Part shown: piece by piece, positions 42,615 to 51,153 of the stretch
Position numbering within the stretch: position 1 is the first letter of the stretch
How the letters are laid out: every line of letters starts with the position of its first letter
DNA from: Sorangium cellulosum So ce56
GTDB lineage: Bacteria; Myxococcota_A; Polyangia; Polyangiales; Polyangiaceae
DNA: 64,000 nt
NCBI RefSeq assembly: GCF_000067165.1
Contig: NC_010162.1
Coordinates: 12,078,501-12,142,500, forward strand
Reading direction: 5' to 3'
The notes under the pieces: generated by a model
What the model was told of the DNA's origin: nothing
Databases searched by the model: none
Seen by the model: the letters and a program-made list of their open reading frames with translations, nothing else
Program-made: the position numbers and the translations under genes

Positions 42615-42852
42615 CGCTCGCGGCCCGGCCGCGGCCGCGAAGACACCATCTCCCCGGTGCGTCGTCAAGGCACGCTGCCGTCCAGGCGCTCCTCGGCTCA
42701 TGCTGGATTTCCTGCCTTCGACGTAATTCGACGTAAGCCGCGCGGAGCTCCGCGCGCGCCGGCAAAGACCGCCGTTGGCGCCTCCGCCCAGAGCGACTAG
42801 GTGTGGAGAGGTCCCAGCGCGCGCCGCGCGTCCCGGGGCGTCCGAGGTGCAG

Positions 42853-44835
42853 ATGCCGATCCCCCGCCGGAAGTCCGTTCAAGTCACCGGGAGGACCCTC
42901 TACCTGACCGAGGACCCGGCGCTCCTGAAGCAGCAGCTGGCGGGCGGCGAGCTTCGCTTCGATCCCGAGCAGCACGCGCTGATCGACAACATCTCGACCG
43001 ACGAGCTCACGCCGGGCTGGGTCTGTTACTACTACGACGAGACGCTCGCCCGTTACTGCCTGGTCGGGCTGCGCGGCGGGCACATCGAGCGCGACGCCAT
43101 CAAGAACGGCGGCTTCGGCGTCATCGTCAGCGGGCGCTCGAAGGGCTGCGGCAGCTCGCGCGAGACGGCGCCGTACTCGGAGCGCGAGGCGGGGATCCAG
43201 ATCGTCGTCGCGCGCAGCATCGAGAAGATCTACGGCCAGAACTGCCAGAACATCGGGCTGCTCACGACGACCGATTTCTCGCTCCTCGACCGGATCGCGC
43301 GGGGCGACGAGATCCCGATCGGCGAGTTCACCCGCGGGCTCGACCCGATCAGCGCCGACGTCGTCGAGTACGGTGGCCTCTTCGCCTACAACAAGGCGCG
43401 GATGGCCGGCGAGGTCTCGCCGCCCACCCTGGCCACGCCGCCGCGGCCGATGACGCTGTGCGAGAAGATCATCGCGGCGCACGCGATCGTGGACGCCCGG
43501 GCAGGGAAGATCGGCGTCCCCGCGGTGAAGCCTGGAGACGCGCTCTTCGCCCGCATCGACGTGCGCTTCTCGCACGAGTACGTCACGCCGATGGCCGAGT
43601 CGCTCTTCCGGGCGGGCGTCGGGCCGGAGGCGGTCGTGACCGAGCCGGAGAGCGTCTTCGCCTTCCGGGATCACCTGACGTTCCTCGATCGCGTGATGCC
43701 GGAGGCGCACCTCAGGCTCGGCTTGCGGGAGCAGGCGGCCTCGCTCGCGACGGTGCAGCAGGCCTTCACCGAGCGGCACGGGATCAAGCTGTACGGCGAG
43801 GTCGAGCGCGACGGCAGGACCGTGGGCTCGGAGGCCATCTGCCACAACAAGGTGATCGAGGAGCTCGCGCTGCCAGGGCAGATCGTGGCCGGGACCGACT
43901 CGCACACCTGCATGGCGGGGGCGCTCGGGTGCTTCGCGTTCGGCGTCGGCTCGACGGACATGGCGAACGCGTGGCTCACGCGCGACGTCCGCGTCGCGGT
44001 GCCGCAGTCGGTGCGCTTCAACCTGATCGGGCGGCTCGGGCCGGGCGTCACGGCGAAGGACGTGATGCTGTTCCTGCTCTCGCGGCCGTTCTGGAAGACG
44101 GGCCAGGGCATCGGCAAGGTGCTCGAGTTCGCGGGCGATGGCGTCCGGGCGATGGGGCTCGACGAGCGGGCGACGCTCACCAACATGGCGGTCGAGGCGG
44201 GCGGCTTCACGGGGATCATCGAGGCCGACGAGGAGATCGTGCGCTACCTCGTCGAGCAGCGCGGGCTCGCCGCGGAGGACGTGCGCGCGCGCATCGTGCG
44301 CGCGGATCCCGGCGCGGAGTACATGGCGACGTTCGACGTCGATCTCGCGTCGGTCGAGCCGATGGTCGCGACGCCGGGCGATCCGCGGAACGGCGTGCCG
44401 CTGCGGTCGCTCGATGAGGCCGCCGGCGGTCCGGTGAAGATCGACATCGCGTACGGAGGCTCGTGCACGGGCGGCAAGAAGGCCGACATGGACATGTACG
44501 CGTCCGTGCTGCGCCAGGCGGTCGAGCGGGGCAAGCGCGTCGCTGACGGCGTGCACCTCTACATCCAGTTCGGCTCGCAGGACATCCGCCGCTACGCGGA
44601 GGCCAAGGGCTACCTCGAGATCTTCGAGAAAGCCGGCGCCGAGCTCGTCGACCCCTCCTGCGGCGCGTGCATCAAGGCCGGTCCCGGTGTATCCGACCGC
44701 AAGGAACAGGTCACGGTCTCGGCCATCAACCGGAACTTCCCGGGGCGAAGCGGGCCCGGCCAGGTCTACCTGGCCAGTCCCCTCATCGTCGCGGCGAGCG
44801 CGATCGCGGGGAAGATCGCATTCCCGGAATCATGA
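42853..44835 (+). CDS. Single-chain aconitase/isopropylmalate dehydratase-type enzyme, swivel domain first
   Basis: A 660-residue protein. The N-terminal about 200 residues are the small swivel (LeuD-like) domain, with GFGVIVSGRSKGCGSSRETAPY, the signature substrate-binding loop. The C-terminal 450 residues are the large LeuC-like domain with the iron-sulfur cysteines in GTDSHTCMAG and DPSCGACIKAGPG, and KLYGEVERDG. The domain order is the reverse of canonical aconitase, where the swivel domain is last. It catalyses dehydration/hydration of a hydroxy acid, probably 3-isopropylmalate or a homologue, in leucine-type synthesis. ATG 42853 is chosen. Confidence 0.85.
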   Translation: MPIPRRKSVQVTGRTLYLTEDPALLKQQLAGGELRFDPEQHALIDNISTDELTPGWVCYYYDETLARYCLVGLRGGHIERDAIKNGGFGVIVSGRSKGCGSSRETAPYSEREAGIQIVVARSIEKIYGQNCQNIGLLTTTDFSLLDRIARGDEIPIGEFTRGLDPISADVVEYGGLFAYNKARMAGEVSPPTLATPPRPMTLCEKIIAAHAIVDARAGKIGVPAVKPGDALFARIDVRFSHEYVTPMAESLFRAGVGPEAVVTEPESVFAFRDHLTFLDRVMPEAHLRLGLREQAASLATVQQAFTERHGIKLYGEVERDGRTVGSEAICHNKVIEELALPGQIVAGTDSHTCMAGALGCFAFGVGSTDMANAWLTRDVRVAVPQSVRFNLIGRLGPGVTAKDVMLFLLSRPFWKTGQGIGKVLEFAGDGVRAMGLDERATLTNMAVEAGGFTGIIEADEEIVRYLVEQRGLAAEDVRARIVRADPGAEYMATFDVDLASVEPMVATPGDPRNGVPLRSLDEAAGGPVKIDIAYGGSCTGGKKADMDMYASVLRQAVERGKRVADGVHLYIQFGSQDIRRYAEAKGYLEIFEKAGAELVDPSCGACIKAGPGVSDRKEQVTVSAINRNFPGRSGPGQVYLASPLIVAASAIAGKIAFPES

Positions 44836-44969
44836 CGCAGAGCGCCTATCGCGGTAATACACACATGGTGGCCGCAATCGGCAGCATGGAAAAACGAATG
44901 CTTTCCACGGAAGTGCACCGTACGCTAAGGTGCTCTTCTGTGGCGGATCGGGAGGAGCCCCAAGAGCGT

Positions 44970-45200
44970 ATGACCGACAAGGACACGCTGGCGAAAAACA
45001 ACGAAGCCTCGAAGACGGACAAGCGGAAGCAGAGCCTCTACTTTCCGGAGTCGATGCTGCAGGAAATCAAGGAGGAAGCGGCGCGGCTCGATCGCTCGCT
45101 TTCTTGGGTTGTGCAGCGCGCGTGGAAGCTGGCGCGGATAGACATCAAAAAGCTTCCGAGTGTCAATGACGTGGCTGACGACGAGGACAGCGGCGACTAA
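44970..45200 (+). CDS. TIGR04563-type small protein (CopG/RHH-like)
   Basis: A 76-residue protein with RKQSLYFPESMLQEIKEEAARLDRSLSWVVQRAWKLAR, an Arc/CopG-like beta-helix-helix core; the family is known from myxobacteria. A charged N-terminus (TDKDTLAKNNEASKTDKRK) and an acidic tail (DVADDEDSGD) flank it. It probably binds DNA as a dimer. ATG 44970 gives the family length; a longer in-frame version would start at 44832 overlapping the previous stop. The region 44836-44969 holds no gene of its own. It lies between the dehydratase and the hydrolase. Confidence 0.78.
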   Translation: MTDKDTLAKNNEASKTDKRKQSLYFPESMLQEIKEEAARLDRSLSWVVQRAWKLARIDIKKLPSVNDVADDEDSGD

Positions 45201-45242
45201 CATCGCCGCGAGCCTCGCGTAAGCCGCGTCGCTCGGGGATCG

Positions 45243-46307
45243 ATGGGTCGAGAGCTTTTCGCCGCCGGGAAGGACGGTACGCGGATTTACGTCCGCTACC
45301 GGGAAGGTCCCGGCGGCAGCGGAAGCTTGGCCAGCGGGGTCGGGGCGGGCTCGGGACGCCTCACCGCGGTGCTCTGCGACGGCATCGCGTGCGACGGCTT
45401 CATCTGGAAGTACCTGTGGGACGACCTGGCCCGTACGGTCAACGTCGCCCACTGGAACTATCGCGGCCACGGTCGCAGCAGCTTGCCTGGTGATCCGCAG
45501 GCGGTCGAGCTGCGCGATCACGCCAGCGATCTGGCTGCAGTGCGCGCGTCGATCGGCGACGGCCCTGTTGTGCTCTTCGGGCACTCGATGGGCTGCCAGG
45601 TCGTCCTGGAGCACCTGCGGACCCACCGCGAGGGGGTGCGCGGGCTCGTGCTGATCTGCGGCTCGTCCGGCAGGATCACGCACCATTTCAAGGGCACGGA
45701 CGTGCTCGCGCAGCTCCTGCCGCGGCTGATCGAGCAGGTCGACGCGTACCCGCACATCGCGCGCGCGATCTGGAGCCGCGTGCCCGCGCCGATGGCGCTG
45801 CGGATCGCGCTGCTCACGCGGGAGGTCGACGCGAGCGCGGTCACGCCGGCGGATCTGCTGCCGTACATGCGGCACATGGTCGACATCGATTTCTCGATGT
45901 TCCTCCACATGCTGCGCAGCGCCGGCGAGCACTCGACGCTCGATCTGCTCCCGCAGATCGACGTGCCCGCGCTCGTGATCGCGGGCGATCGCGACACGTT
46001 CACCCCGCCTCGGCTCGCGGAGGAGATGGCGGCGGCGCTGCCGCGCGGAGAGCTGATGATGGTGAGCGGCGGCACGCACGTCGTCCCGCTGGAGCGCAAG
46101 AAGATGGTCATCGAGCGCGTGGAGCAGTTCCTCCTGGAGCGCGTCATCGGCGGCGCGTCGCTCGGGGCGAGTGCGCGGGCGTCAGGCTCGCAGGCTGCGA
46201 CGGATGACGGGCGCTCGCGGTCGCTGGCCGAGGAGGCGTCGCCGCAGCGTCTCGCCGAGGGCGGGTCCTCGCCGGACCATCCGCGCGGGCTCGCGAAGGA
46301 CGGATGA
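45243..46307 (+). CDS. Alpha/beta hydrolase
   Basis: A 354-residue hydrolase. It shows the nucleophile elbow FGHSMGCQVV, the HWNYRGHGRS oxyanion segment (HxxxRGHGxS), the Asp in GDRDTFTPP and the catalytic His in SGGTHVVPLE. The C-terminal 50 residues are Ser/Ala-rich and not part of the fold. The substrate is unknown; the closest layouts are ester/haloperoxidase-type hydrolases. It starts at ATG 45243, and its stop overlaps the next gene (ATGA), so it works with the kinase-fold lipoprotein or is co-regulated with it. Confidence 0.85.
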   Translation: MGRELFAAGKDGTRIYVRYREGPGGSGSLASGVGAGSGRLTAVLCDGIACDGFIWKYLWDDLARTVNVAHWNYRGHGRSSLPGDPQAVELRDHASDLAAVRASIGDGPVVLFGHSMGCQVVLEHLRTHREGVRGLVLICGSSGRITHHFKGTDVLAQLLPRLIEQVDAYPHIARAIWSRVPAPMALRIALLTREVDASAVTPADLLPYMRHMVDIDFSMFLHMLRSAGEHSTLDLLPQIDVPALVIAGDRDTFTPPRLAEEMAAALPRGELMMVSGGTHVVPLERKKMVIERVEQFLLERVIGGASLGASARASGSQAATDDGRSRSLAEEASPQRLAEGGSSPDHPRGLAKDG

Positions 46308-47494
46308 GCCGGTGCGCGCGCGACCTGCGCGCCCCCGGATCGGCGCGCGGATCGCTGCGGCGCCTCGGCGGCGTGGGGGCGCCGCGCATGCTCGCCGCGG
46401 CGGCGCTGCTCGCGGCCTCGTGCGCGCGACCGCCGTCCGAGCGCAGCGACGGGTCCGTCGGCGCGATCGCTGCGCTCGTCGACGAGGAGAGCGCGCCCGC
46501 GATCGGCGCGCCCACGGCGCTCTCGCCGGCCGACGCGCGCCCGGCAGCCGATGCGCGCCCGCCGGCCGAGCAGCGCTCGCCTCCCGCGTCGAGCGCCTGG
46601 ACCGCGGGGGAAGCGCGCGTCGCGCGCGCCCTCCAGCGCTCTCCCCTGCGCGCGCTGCGGCTCACGGGCAAGCTGGCGGACGGCCGGTTCGAGGCGACGC
46701 TCTCGCTGAGCGCGCCCGCGGAAGGAGCGGCCCCGCGCGAGGTGAAGGTGAAGCTCGCGCCGGCGCAGAAGAAGGCCCCGCTCGCGTTCCGGCGCCCGCT
46801 CGCGTTCTACCGCATGGCGCGGGCGCTCGGCGCGCATGTCGTGCCCGCGGCAGCGGCGCGACGCATCGGCATCGGCGAGCTCGCGGCGCTCATCGGCCGA
46901 GAGCCGAACGCACGCAAGCTGCTGCGTCGCCTCGCCGTCATGAACGACGGGACGGTCGACGCGCTGGTCCTCGCGCCCGCTCCCGGTCCGCCCGGCCCGC
47001 GCTGGCTCTCGCCTCGCCGGCGGTCCGTACGCTTCGACGACGCGCCCGAGCTCGACGTGTGGGCGCGCTGGGCTCGGTCGCCGTCGCCCGTGCGCGGCGA
47101 GCGCACGGTCATCCTCCGCGACTACCTGGAGGTGCTGGTGCTCGATTACCTGGCGGGCAACGGGCTCCGGAAGGAGATCGTCATCGACGTGCACGCGGGA
47201 GCGCTCAGCCTGGAGGCCAACGCGAGCGCCTTCCCGCTGCACGTGAAGGCGCACGAGCTCGATCGGCAGCTCGAGCGCCTCGTGGAAGCGGCGCGGTTCC
47301 CCCGGGCCCTCCGCGATGCGCTCGCGCGCTTCGGCCCCGAGGAGGCCGCCGCGGCGTTGCGCCCCGGCGGCATCGAGGAGGAGCTGGTGCCGCCGCGCGC
47401 GCTCGTCGAGCTCGAGGAGCGGAGGCAAGCGCTGCTCAGCCTGATCGCGGCGAAGCTCGCCGACCGGGGAGAGGACGCCGTCCTCAGCCTCTAG
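46304..47494 (+). CDS. Lipoprotein with FAM20/HipA-like kinase outline, probably inactive
   Basis: A 396-residue protein. The N-terminus has a hydrophobic segment with lipobox-like LAASC (about residues 30-41), then a disordered Ala/Pro linker. From about residue 115 a kinase-like order appears: VKVKLAPAQKK, RRPLAFYRMARALGAHVVPAAAARR, then DYLEVLVLDYLAGNGLRKEI and LSLEANASAF. In FAM20/HipA-type kinases these positions are a Lys strand, the REVAAYRLARALG helix, DyLtxNxDR and xiDNgxaF. Here the DR and DN catalytic residues read LR and EA, so catalysis is doubtful. It overlaps the hydrolase gene by 4 bp. The family assignment is inference from pattern; the lipidation is also inference. Confidence 0.55.
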   Translation: MSRCARDLRAPGSARGSLRRLGGVGAPRMLAAAALLAASCARPPSERSDGSVGAIAALVDEESAPAIGAPTALSPADARPAADARPPAEQRSPPASSAWTAGEARVARALQRSPLRALRLTGKLADGRFEATLSLSAPAEGAAPREVKVKLAPAQKKAPLAFRRPLAFYRMARALGAHVVPAAAARRIGIGELAALIGREPNARKLLRRLAVMNDGTVDALVLAPAPGPPGPRWLSPRRRSVRFDDAPELDVWARWARSPSPVRGERTVILRDYLEVLVLDYLAGNGLRKEIVIDVHAGALSLEANASAFPLHVKAHELDRQLERLVEAARFPRALRDALARFGPEEAAAALRPGGIEEELVPPRALVELEERRQALLSLIAAKLADRGEDAVLSL

Positions 47495-47515
47495 CGCCCC
47501 TCGCCTCCGTCGCTC

Positions 47516-47530
47516 CCCCCTGCGAGGGGG
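47516..47530 (+). terminator. Short GC hairpin after the kinase-fold gene
   Basis: A perfect 6-bp stem (CCCCCT/AGGGGG) with a 3-nt loop begins 22 bp after the stop at 47494. There is no T-run, so it is a weak terminator candidate. Confidence 0.35.
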
Positions 47531-47548
47531 CTCCCAGCGCGCCGCATC

Positions 47549-48028
47549 TTGATCTCCGGCGGCGGCAGGGCGATCACGTCACACGTGATCGACGTGGCGA
47601 CCCTGCAGCGCTGGACGGAGGAGATCGGCTACAGCGCCGAGCTGACGAAGCCGTCGACCCTGCGCATCCGTCCGCGCGAGGAAGGGGTCGTCGAGCTCCC
47701 TCCGTTCTACGTCCAGTGCACCGAGAACTGGGTCGTGCTCTCGATGTTCGGCGTGCTCGATCTGCTCGACGCGCAAGGCGACGCCGGCGCTGCGACGCCG
47801 ACCCTCGCCGAGGACACCGGCCACGTGCTCGGCTTGCTCCGCCATCTGCTCGAGGCCAACCGCGACATGCGCGTCGCCAAGTTCGCCCTCGATGATCGGA
47901 ACGAGATCCTGCTGTGCGCCGAGCTGCCCACCGAGTCGCTCGACCGCTCGGAGTTCGTCGACGCGGTCGAGCGGATCATCGAATACGGCACGACCTACCA
48001 GCAGACCCTGCTCGGCGCCGAGACCTGA
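47549..48028 (+). CDS. YbjN-like (T3SS-chaperone fold) small protein
   Basis: A 159-residue soluble protein with the mixed alpha/beta pattern of YbjN/CesT-like chaperone folds: VIDVATLQRWTEEIGYSAEL at the start, WVVLSMFGVLDLLD in the middle, and HVLGLLRHLLEANRDMRVAKFALDDRNEILLCAELP. A C-terminal helix follows (EFVDAVERIIEYGTTYQQTL). Such proteins bind other proteins rather than acting as enzymes. The frame opens with TTG 47549; GTG 47585 is an equally plausible start. No partner is identifiable next door. Confidence 0.65.
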   Translation: MISGGGRAITSHVIDVATLQRWTEEIGYSAELTKPSTLRIRPREEGVVELPPFYVQCTENWVVLSMFGVLDLLDAQGDAGAATPTLAEDTGHVLGLLRHLLEANRDMRVAKFALDDRNEILLCAELPTESLDRSEFVDAVERIIEYGTTYQQTLLGAET

Positions 48029-48070
48029 GGCGCCGGGGCGCGCCGGTGTCCGGTCCGCGCCGCGGCGGGG

Positions 48071-49357
48071 TCACTTCTGCGTGATCACCACGCGGTTGTC
48101 GTCCCGGTAGGTGATGTTGCCGGACTCGCCGCGGCAGTCCCAGCAGGTCGCCCACGCGAGCCGTCGCCGCACGTAGCCGTTGAACCCGAGCGCGAGCGGC
48201 CCCGGGTCGTCCTTGAGCAGCAGCGACGACGCGATGCGGTAGCGATCTCCAGGGAGCTTCAGGAACGCGACGATGAACGCGTCGTCGTCCGCCTTTCCCG
48301 TCACGACGAGCACCTCCTCGCCCGGGACCGGGTTCCAGAGCAGCGGAGACGTCGTGAGCGTGGTGTTCGGGGGCGGGCTCGCCGCGGGCTGGCTCGCCGG
48401 AGCGCCGCTCGGCGCGAGCCGCGTCCGGCCCCGGTTGAGCACGGCGTTCGCGTCGTCGGGCTCCTTGAAGAAGGAGATCTGCCCGCCGAGGTCGCGCAGC
48501 TGCGGCACGGACGCGAGCAGCTCTGCGACCTGCTGCGGCCCGATCTCCGCGCGCCGGAACGTCTGCTGCCACTGCGGCGACGGGATCGACGCCGCGTTCG
48601 GCGCGCCGTGGCAGCACCGGAAGCCGATGTCGTCGCCCGACACCGCTGGATCGACCGCCGCGCGGCGCGCGCACCGGTGATCCACGGCGCTCGCGCTCGC
48701 CGTGGCCCCGCGCACGGCGGCGGCCTTGGGCTGGAGGTTCTCGATCGGCGCGATGTCGCTCGCGGTCCACTCGCGCAGCGCGGCGCCCATCCCGACGACG
48801 CCGAACCCGGATGCGCACGACGCGGGCGCCTTGGCGCACGCCGGGTCCCACGCCGCGCCGCCCGCGTAGGGCGTCCCCTCGGGGCCCTTGCACGCGCGCT
48901 CCCACTCGAGCTCGGTGCACAGCCTCCCGCCGGCCTGCTGGCAGAGCTCCGAGGCGCGCGCCCGCGTCACCCCGGTGAGCGGAGCCTGCGCGGGATCGTT
49001 CGGGTACAGGTGGCGATCGACGGTGAAGCCGCCCAGCTCGACGTCGAGCAGCGCCGGCTCGAGCGTCGGATCGCGCCCCTTGTCCCCGGGCGTGCTGCCC
49101 GCGACGAGCTTTCCAGCGGGGATCTCGATCCGCGCGGGCCCGGCCGCCGCGGCGCCGGCCCGCGGCGTCGCGCTCGCGGCGGGCGACTCGTTCTCGGCCG
49201 CCTCGAGCACCTTCCCCTGGGGCGCGGGCGCCTGCGGGGCGCCTCCGTCCGCGCGCTTCTCCCCGGGCTCTCGCTGCTCGGCGCGGCTGCAGGCGGCCCC
49301 TCCGGCGATGCCGGCGGCCAGCAGGATCAGGGCAACGGCAGGCGTCCTCGTCGGCAC
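48071..49357 (-). CDS. FGE/SUMF1-type domain lipoprotein
   Basis: A 428-residue lipoprotein (lipobox AGGAAC, Cys23). After a Pro/Ala linker a formylglycine-generating-enzyme-type domain starts at about 85 (FTVDRHLYPNDPAQAPLTGVTRARASELCQQAGGRLCTELEWERACKGPEGTPY, then IGFRCCHG). That domain is followed by a second, unrecognised C-terminal region. In FGE proteins two active-site cysteines lie further along; I do not see an obvious pair in the right place, so it may be a non-catalytic FGE-fold binding protein. Extracytoplasmic. It is divergent from the small gene at 49420. Confidence 0.75.
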   Translation of the reverse strand: MPTRTPAVALILLAAGIAGGAACSRAEQREPGEKRADGGAPQAPAPQGKVLEAAENESPAASATPRAGAAAAGPARIEIPAGKLVAGSTPGDKGRDPTLEPALLDVELGGFTVDRHLYPNDPAQAPLTGVTRARASELCQQAGGRLCTELEWERACKGPEGTPYAGGAAWDPACAKAPASCASGFGVVGMGAALREWTASDIAPIENLQPKAAAVRGATASASAVDHRCARRAAVDPAVSGDDIGFRCCHGAPNAASIPSPQWQQTFRRAEIGPQQVAELLASVPQLRDLGGQISFFKEPDDANAVLNRGRTRLAPSGAPASQPAASPPPNTTLTTSPLLWNPVPGEEVLVVTGKADDDAFIVAFLKLPGDRYRIASSLLLKDDPGPLALGFNGYVRRRLAWATCWDCRGESGNITYRDDNRVVITQK

Positions 49358-49419
49358 GGTTCCTCGTGAGCGCCTCGCCTTATGTCGCAGGACCCCTCGC
49401 CCGTCAAAGTGCCCGCGCT

Positions 49420-49707
49420 ATGCTGGCCGGGATGGGGCAGGGCGTGAGCGGCGCACCGGATCCGATGGCCTCGCAGATGGCGCAGCTCCTCGCTGGCAGC
49501 GATCTCGACGAGCTGCGCGAGATCGTGAGGCGGTGGGTCGCCGAGGCGCCGACCGAGGGTGTGCGCCGTCACTACCAGGAGCTCGGCGGCCGCCTCGTCG
49601 ACCTCAAGGCGGCGCTCGCCGAGAACCCCGTGCAACCCACGATCGCGGAGCTCGAGCAGGCGCTCACGATGATGCTCCGGCTCGCCGCGTCGAGCCCGAG
49701 GACATGA
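49420..49707 (+). CDS. Small helical protein of unknown function
   Basis: A 95-residue predicted helical protein (DLDELREIVRRWVAEAPT, HYQELGGRLVDLKAALAEN, IAELEQALTMMLRL). It has no signal peptide or metal motif. The start is ATG 49420 or 49432. It stops 8 bp before the prepilin peptidase start and may be coupled to it. Function not recognised. Confidence 0.6.
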   Translation: MLAGMGQGVSGAPDPMASQMAQLLAGSDLDELREIVRRWVAEAPTEGVRRHYQELGGRLVDLKAALAENPVQPTIAELEQALTMMLRLAASSPRT

Positions 49708-49714
49708 GCGCCAG

Positions 49715-50680
49715 GTGATGCTCGCCGATTTCCCGCCGTGGTTCCTGCGCGCCTTCGGGCTCTGCTTCGGCCTGCTCTGGGGGAGCTTCCTCAACGTCGT
49801 CATCCACCGCGTCCCGCGCGAGCTCAGCGTCGTCCGTCCGGGCTCGTGCTGCCCGGCGTGCGGCGCGCCGATCCGCGCCTACGACAACATCCCCGTCCTC
49901 AGCTACCTGCTGCTGCGCGGCCGCGCTCGCTGCTGCGGGGTGCCCGTGTCGCCGCGGTATCCCCTGGTGGAGGCGGCGGGCGGCTTGCTCTCGCTCGCGA
50001 TCATCGAGGTCATCATCCTCCGGCTCCCCGGGACGACGCCGGCCCTCCACGCGCTCGCCACGTACACCGCCGGCCTAGCGCTCGCGCTCGGGCTGCTCGC
50101 GGCGACGTTCATCGACCTCGAGCACATGTTCATCCCCGACTCGATCACCATCGGCGGCGCGGTGCTCGGCGTCGCGACCGCATCGCTGCGATCGATGAGC
50201 TTCGTCGACGCCCTCGTCGGCGCAGCGGTCGGCTTCGGCATCGTCTGGCTCCCGTTCGTCGTGATCTACCCGCGGATCCGCGGCGGCCGCGTCGGCATGG
50301 GCCTCGGCGACGCCAAGCTCCTCATGCTGGCGGGCGCGTGGTTCGGCTGGGGGGGCGCCCTGTTCGTGCTCGGCGCCGGCGCCGTCCAGGGATCGATCAT
50401 CGCGATCGCCATGCTGATCCTGCGCGGGAGCATCGAGGAGCCCGAGGCGGTGCGCCTCGAGCGGGAGCAGATCCGCGCCGAGCTCGCGGCCATGTCCCCC
50501 GACGAGCGGGCCGCCGCCGAGGAAGAGCTGGCGCAAGATCCGCTCGCGGAGGAGCCTCGCGAAGGGTTCGGTCAGGCCCGCATGGCGTTCGGCCCGTTCC
50601 TCGCGCTCGCGACGCTGGAGTGCCTGCTCGTCGGCCGCGACGTCCTCGACGCGTACCTCTCCTGGATCGACGCAGGATGA
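49715..50680 (+). CDS. pilD: Prepilin peptidase (type IV / A24)
   Basis: A 321-residue integral membrane aspartic protease that cleaves and methylates type IV prepilins and pseudopilins. It has an N-terminal helix with FGLLWGSFLNVVIHRVPREL, then the cytosolic methyltransferase-type loop with CCPACG, although the second CxxC pair is only partial (RCCGVPVS). Multiple helices carry the two catalytic Asp residues at FIDLEHMFIPD (Asp134) and GLGDAKLL (Asp199). The helices and both Asp are intact. The N-terminal Cys pair may no longer bind zinc. An insert of about 60 charged residues (EEPEAVRLEREQIRAEL) sits between late helices. The GTG at 49715 and ATG at 49718 are both possible starts. Confidence 0.88.
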   Translation: MMLADFPPWFLRAFGLCFGLLWGSFLNVVIHRVPRELSVVRPGSCCPACGAPIRAYDNIPVLSYLLLRGRARCCGVPVSPRYPLVEAAGGLLSLAIIEVIILRLPGTTPALHALATYTAGLALALGLLAATFIDLEHMFIPDSITIGGAVLGVATASLRSMSFVDALVGAAVGFGIVWLPFVVIYPRIRGGRVGMGLGDAKLLMLAGAWFGWGGALFVLGAGAVQGSIIAIAMLILRGSIEEPEAVRLEREQIRAELAAMSPDERAAAEEELAQDPLAEEPREGFGQARMAFGPFLALATLECLLVGRDVLDAYLSWIDAG

Positions 50681-51036
50681 GCGCCGCCCTGCGCCGCGCG
50701 CTCGGGATCCCGCTCGTCTCGCTCCTCGCGCTCGCGGGCTGTGGCAGCTCGCTCCCGCTGCCTCCGACCGGCCCGCACCTGCCGAGCGAGACGACGGTGG
50801 TCGTGCCGTACCCTCCGCCGCCTGCGCGGGTCGAGATCATCTCGCCGTCCGAGCGGCCGGGCGACGTGTGGATCGACGGCGAGTGGCAGTGGCGGAGCCG
50901 CCGCTGGGCGTGGCAGCAGGGACGATGGGAGCCCGTCCCGCCGGGCGCGTACTTCGCGCCTGCCACCACCGTGCGCCGCGCAGACGGATCCCTTGTGTGG
51001 TTCGCCGGCGTGTGGCACCTCCCCGGCAAGAAGTGA
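50677..51036 (+). CDS. YXWQ-like small lipoprotein
   Basis: A 119-residue lipoprotein. The signal peptide (IPLVSLLALAGC) ends in a lipobox with Cys22. A short Pro-rich linker precedes the motif region with repeated Trp: DVWIDGEWQWRSRRWAWQQGRWEPVPPGAYF, then VWFAGVWHLPG. Such WxxxWxW repeats are found in small exported proteins of these bacteria, whose role is unknown. Its ATG overlaps the stop of the prepilin peptidase (ATGA), so it is expressed with it. Confidence 0.7.
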   Translation: MSAALRRALGIPLVSLLALAGCGSSLPLPPTGPHLPSETTVVVPYPPPPARVEIISPSERPGDVWIDGEWQWRSRRWAWQQGRWEPVPPGAYFAPATTVRRADGSLVWFAGVWHLPGKK

Positions 51037-51153
51037 TCGACACCGCGGCCGAGCGATGGGAATTCACCTCGTGCCGAGGTGCCCGCCGCCCTACCTGCAT
51101 CGGCGAGCCAGCTCGGCGTGCCATCCCCTGCACGGATCGATGAGCCTTGCCCC

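Noticed and set aside
40525..44556. Minus-strand frame of about 1,343 codons spanning three genes
   Set aside because: Its last 247 codons are the true GT2 gene; the rest is out-of-frame antisense of the flavoprotein and the dehydratase.
46171..47895. Plus-strand frame of 574 codons overlapping the kinase-fold lipoprotein
   Set aside because: It is Arg/Ala-rich with no domain and lies in another frame across the true gene that has signal peptide and kinase-like segments.
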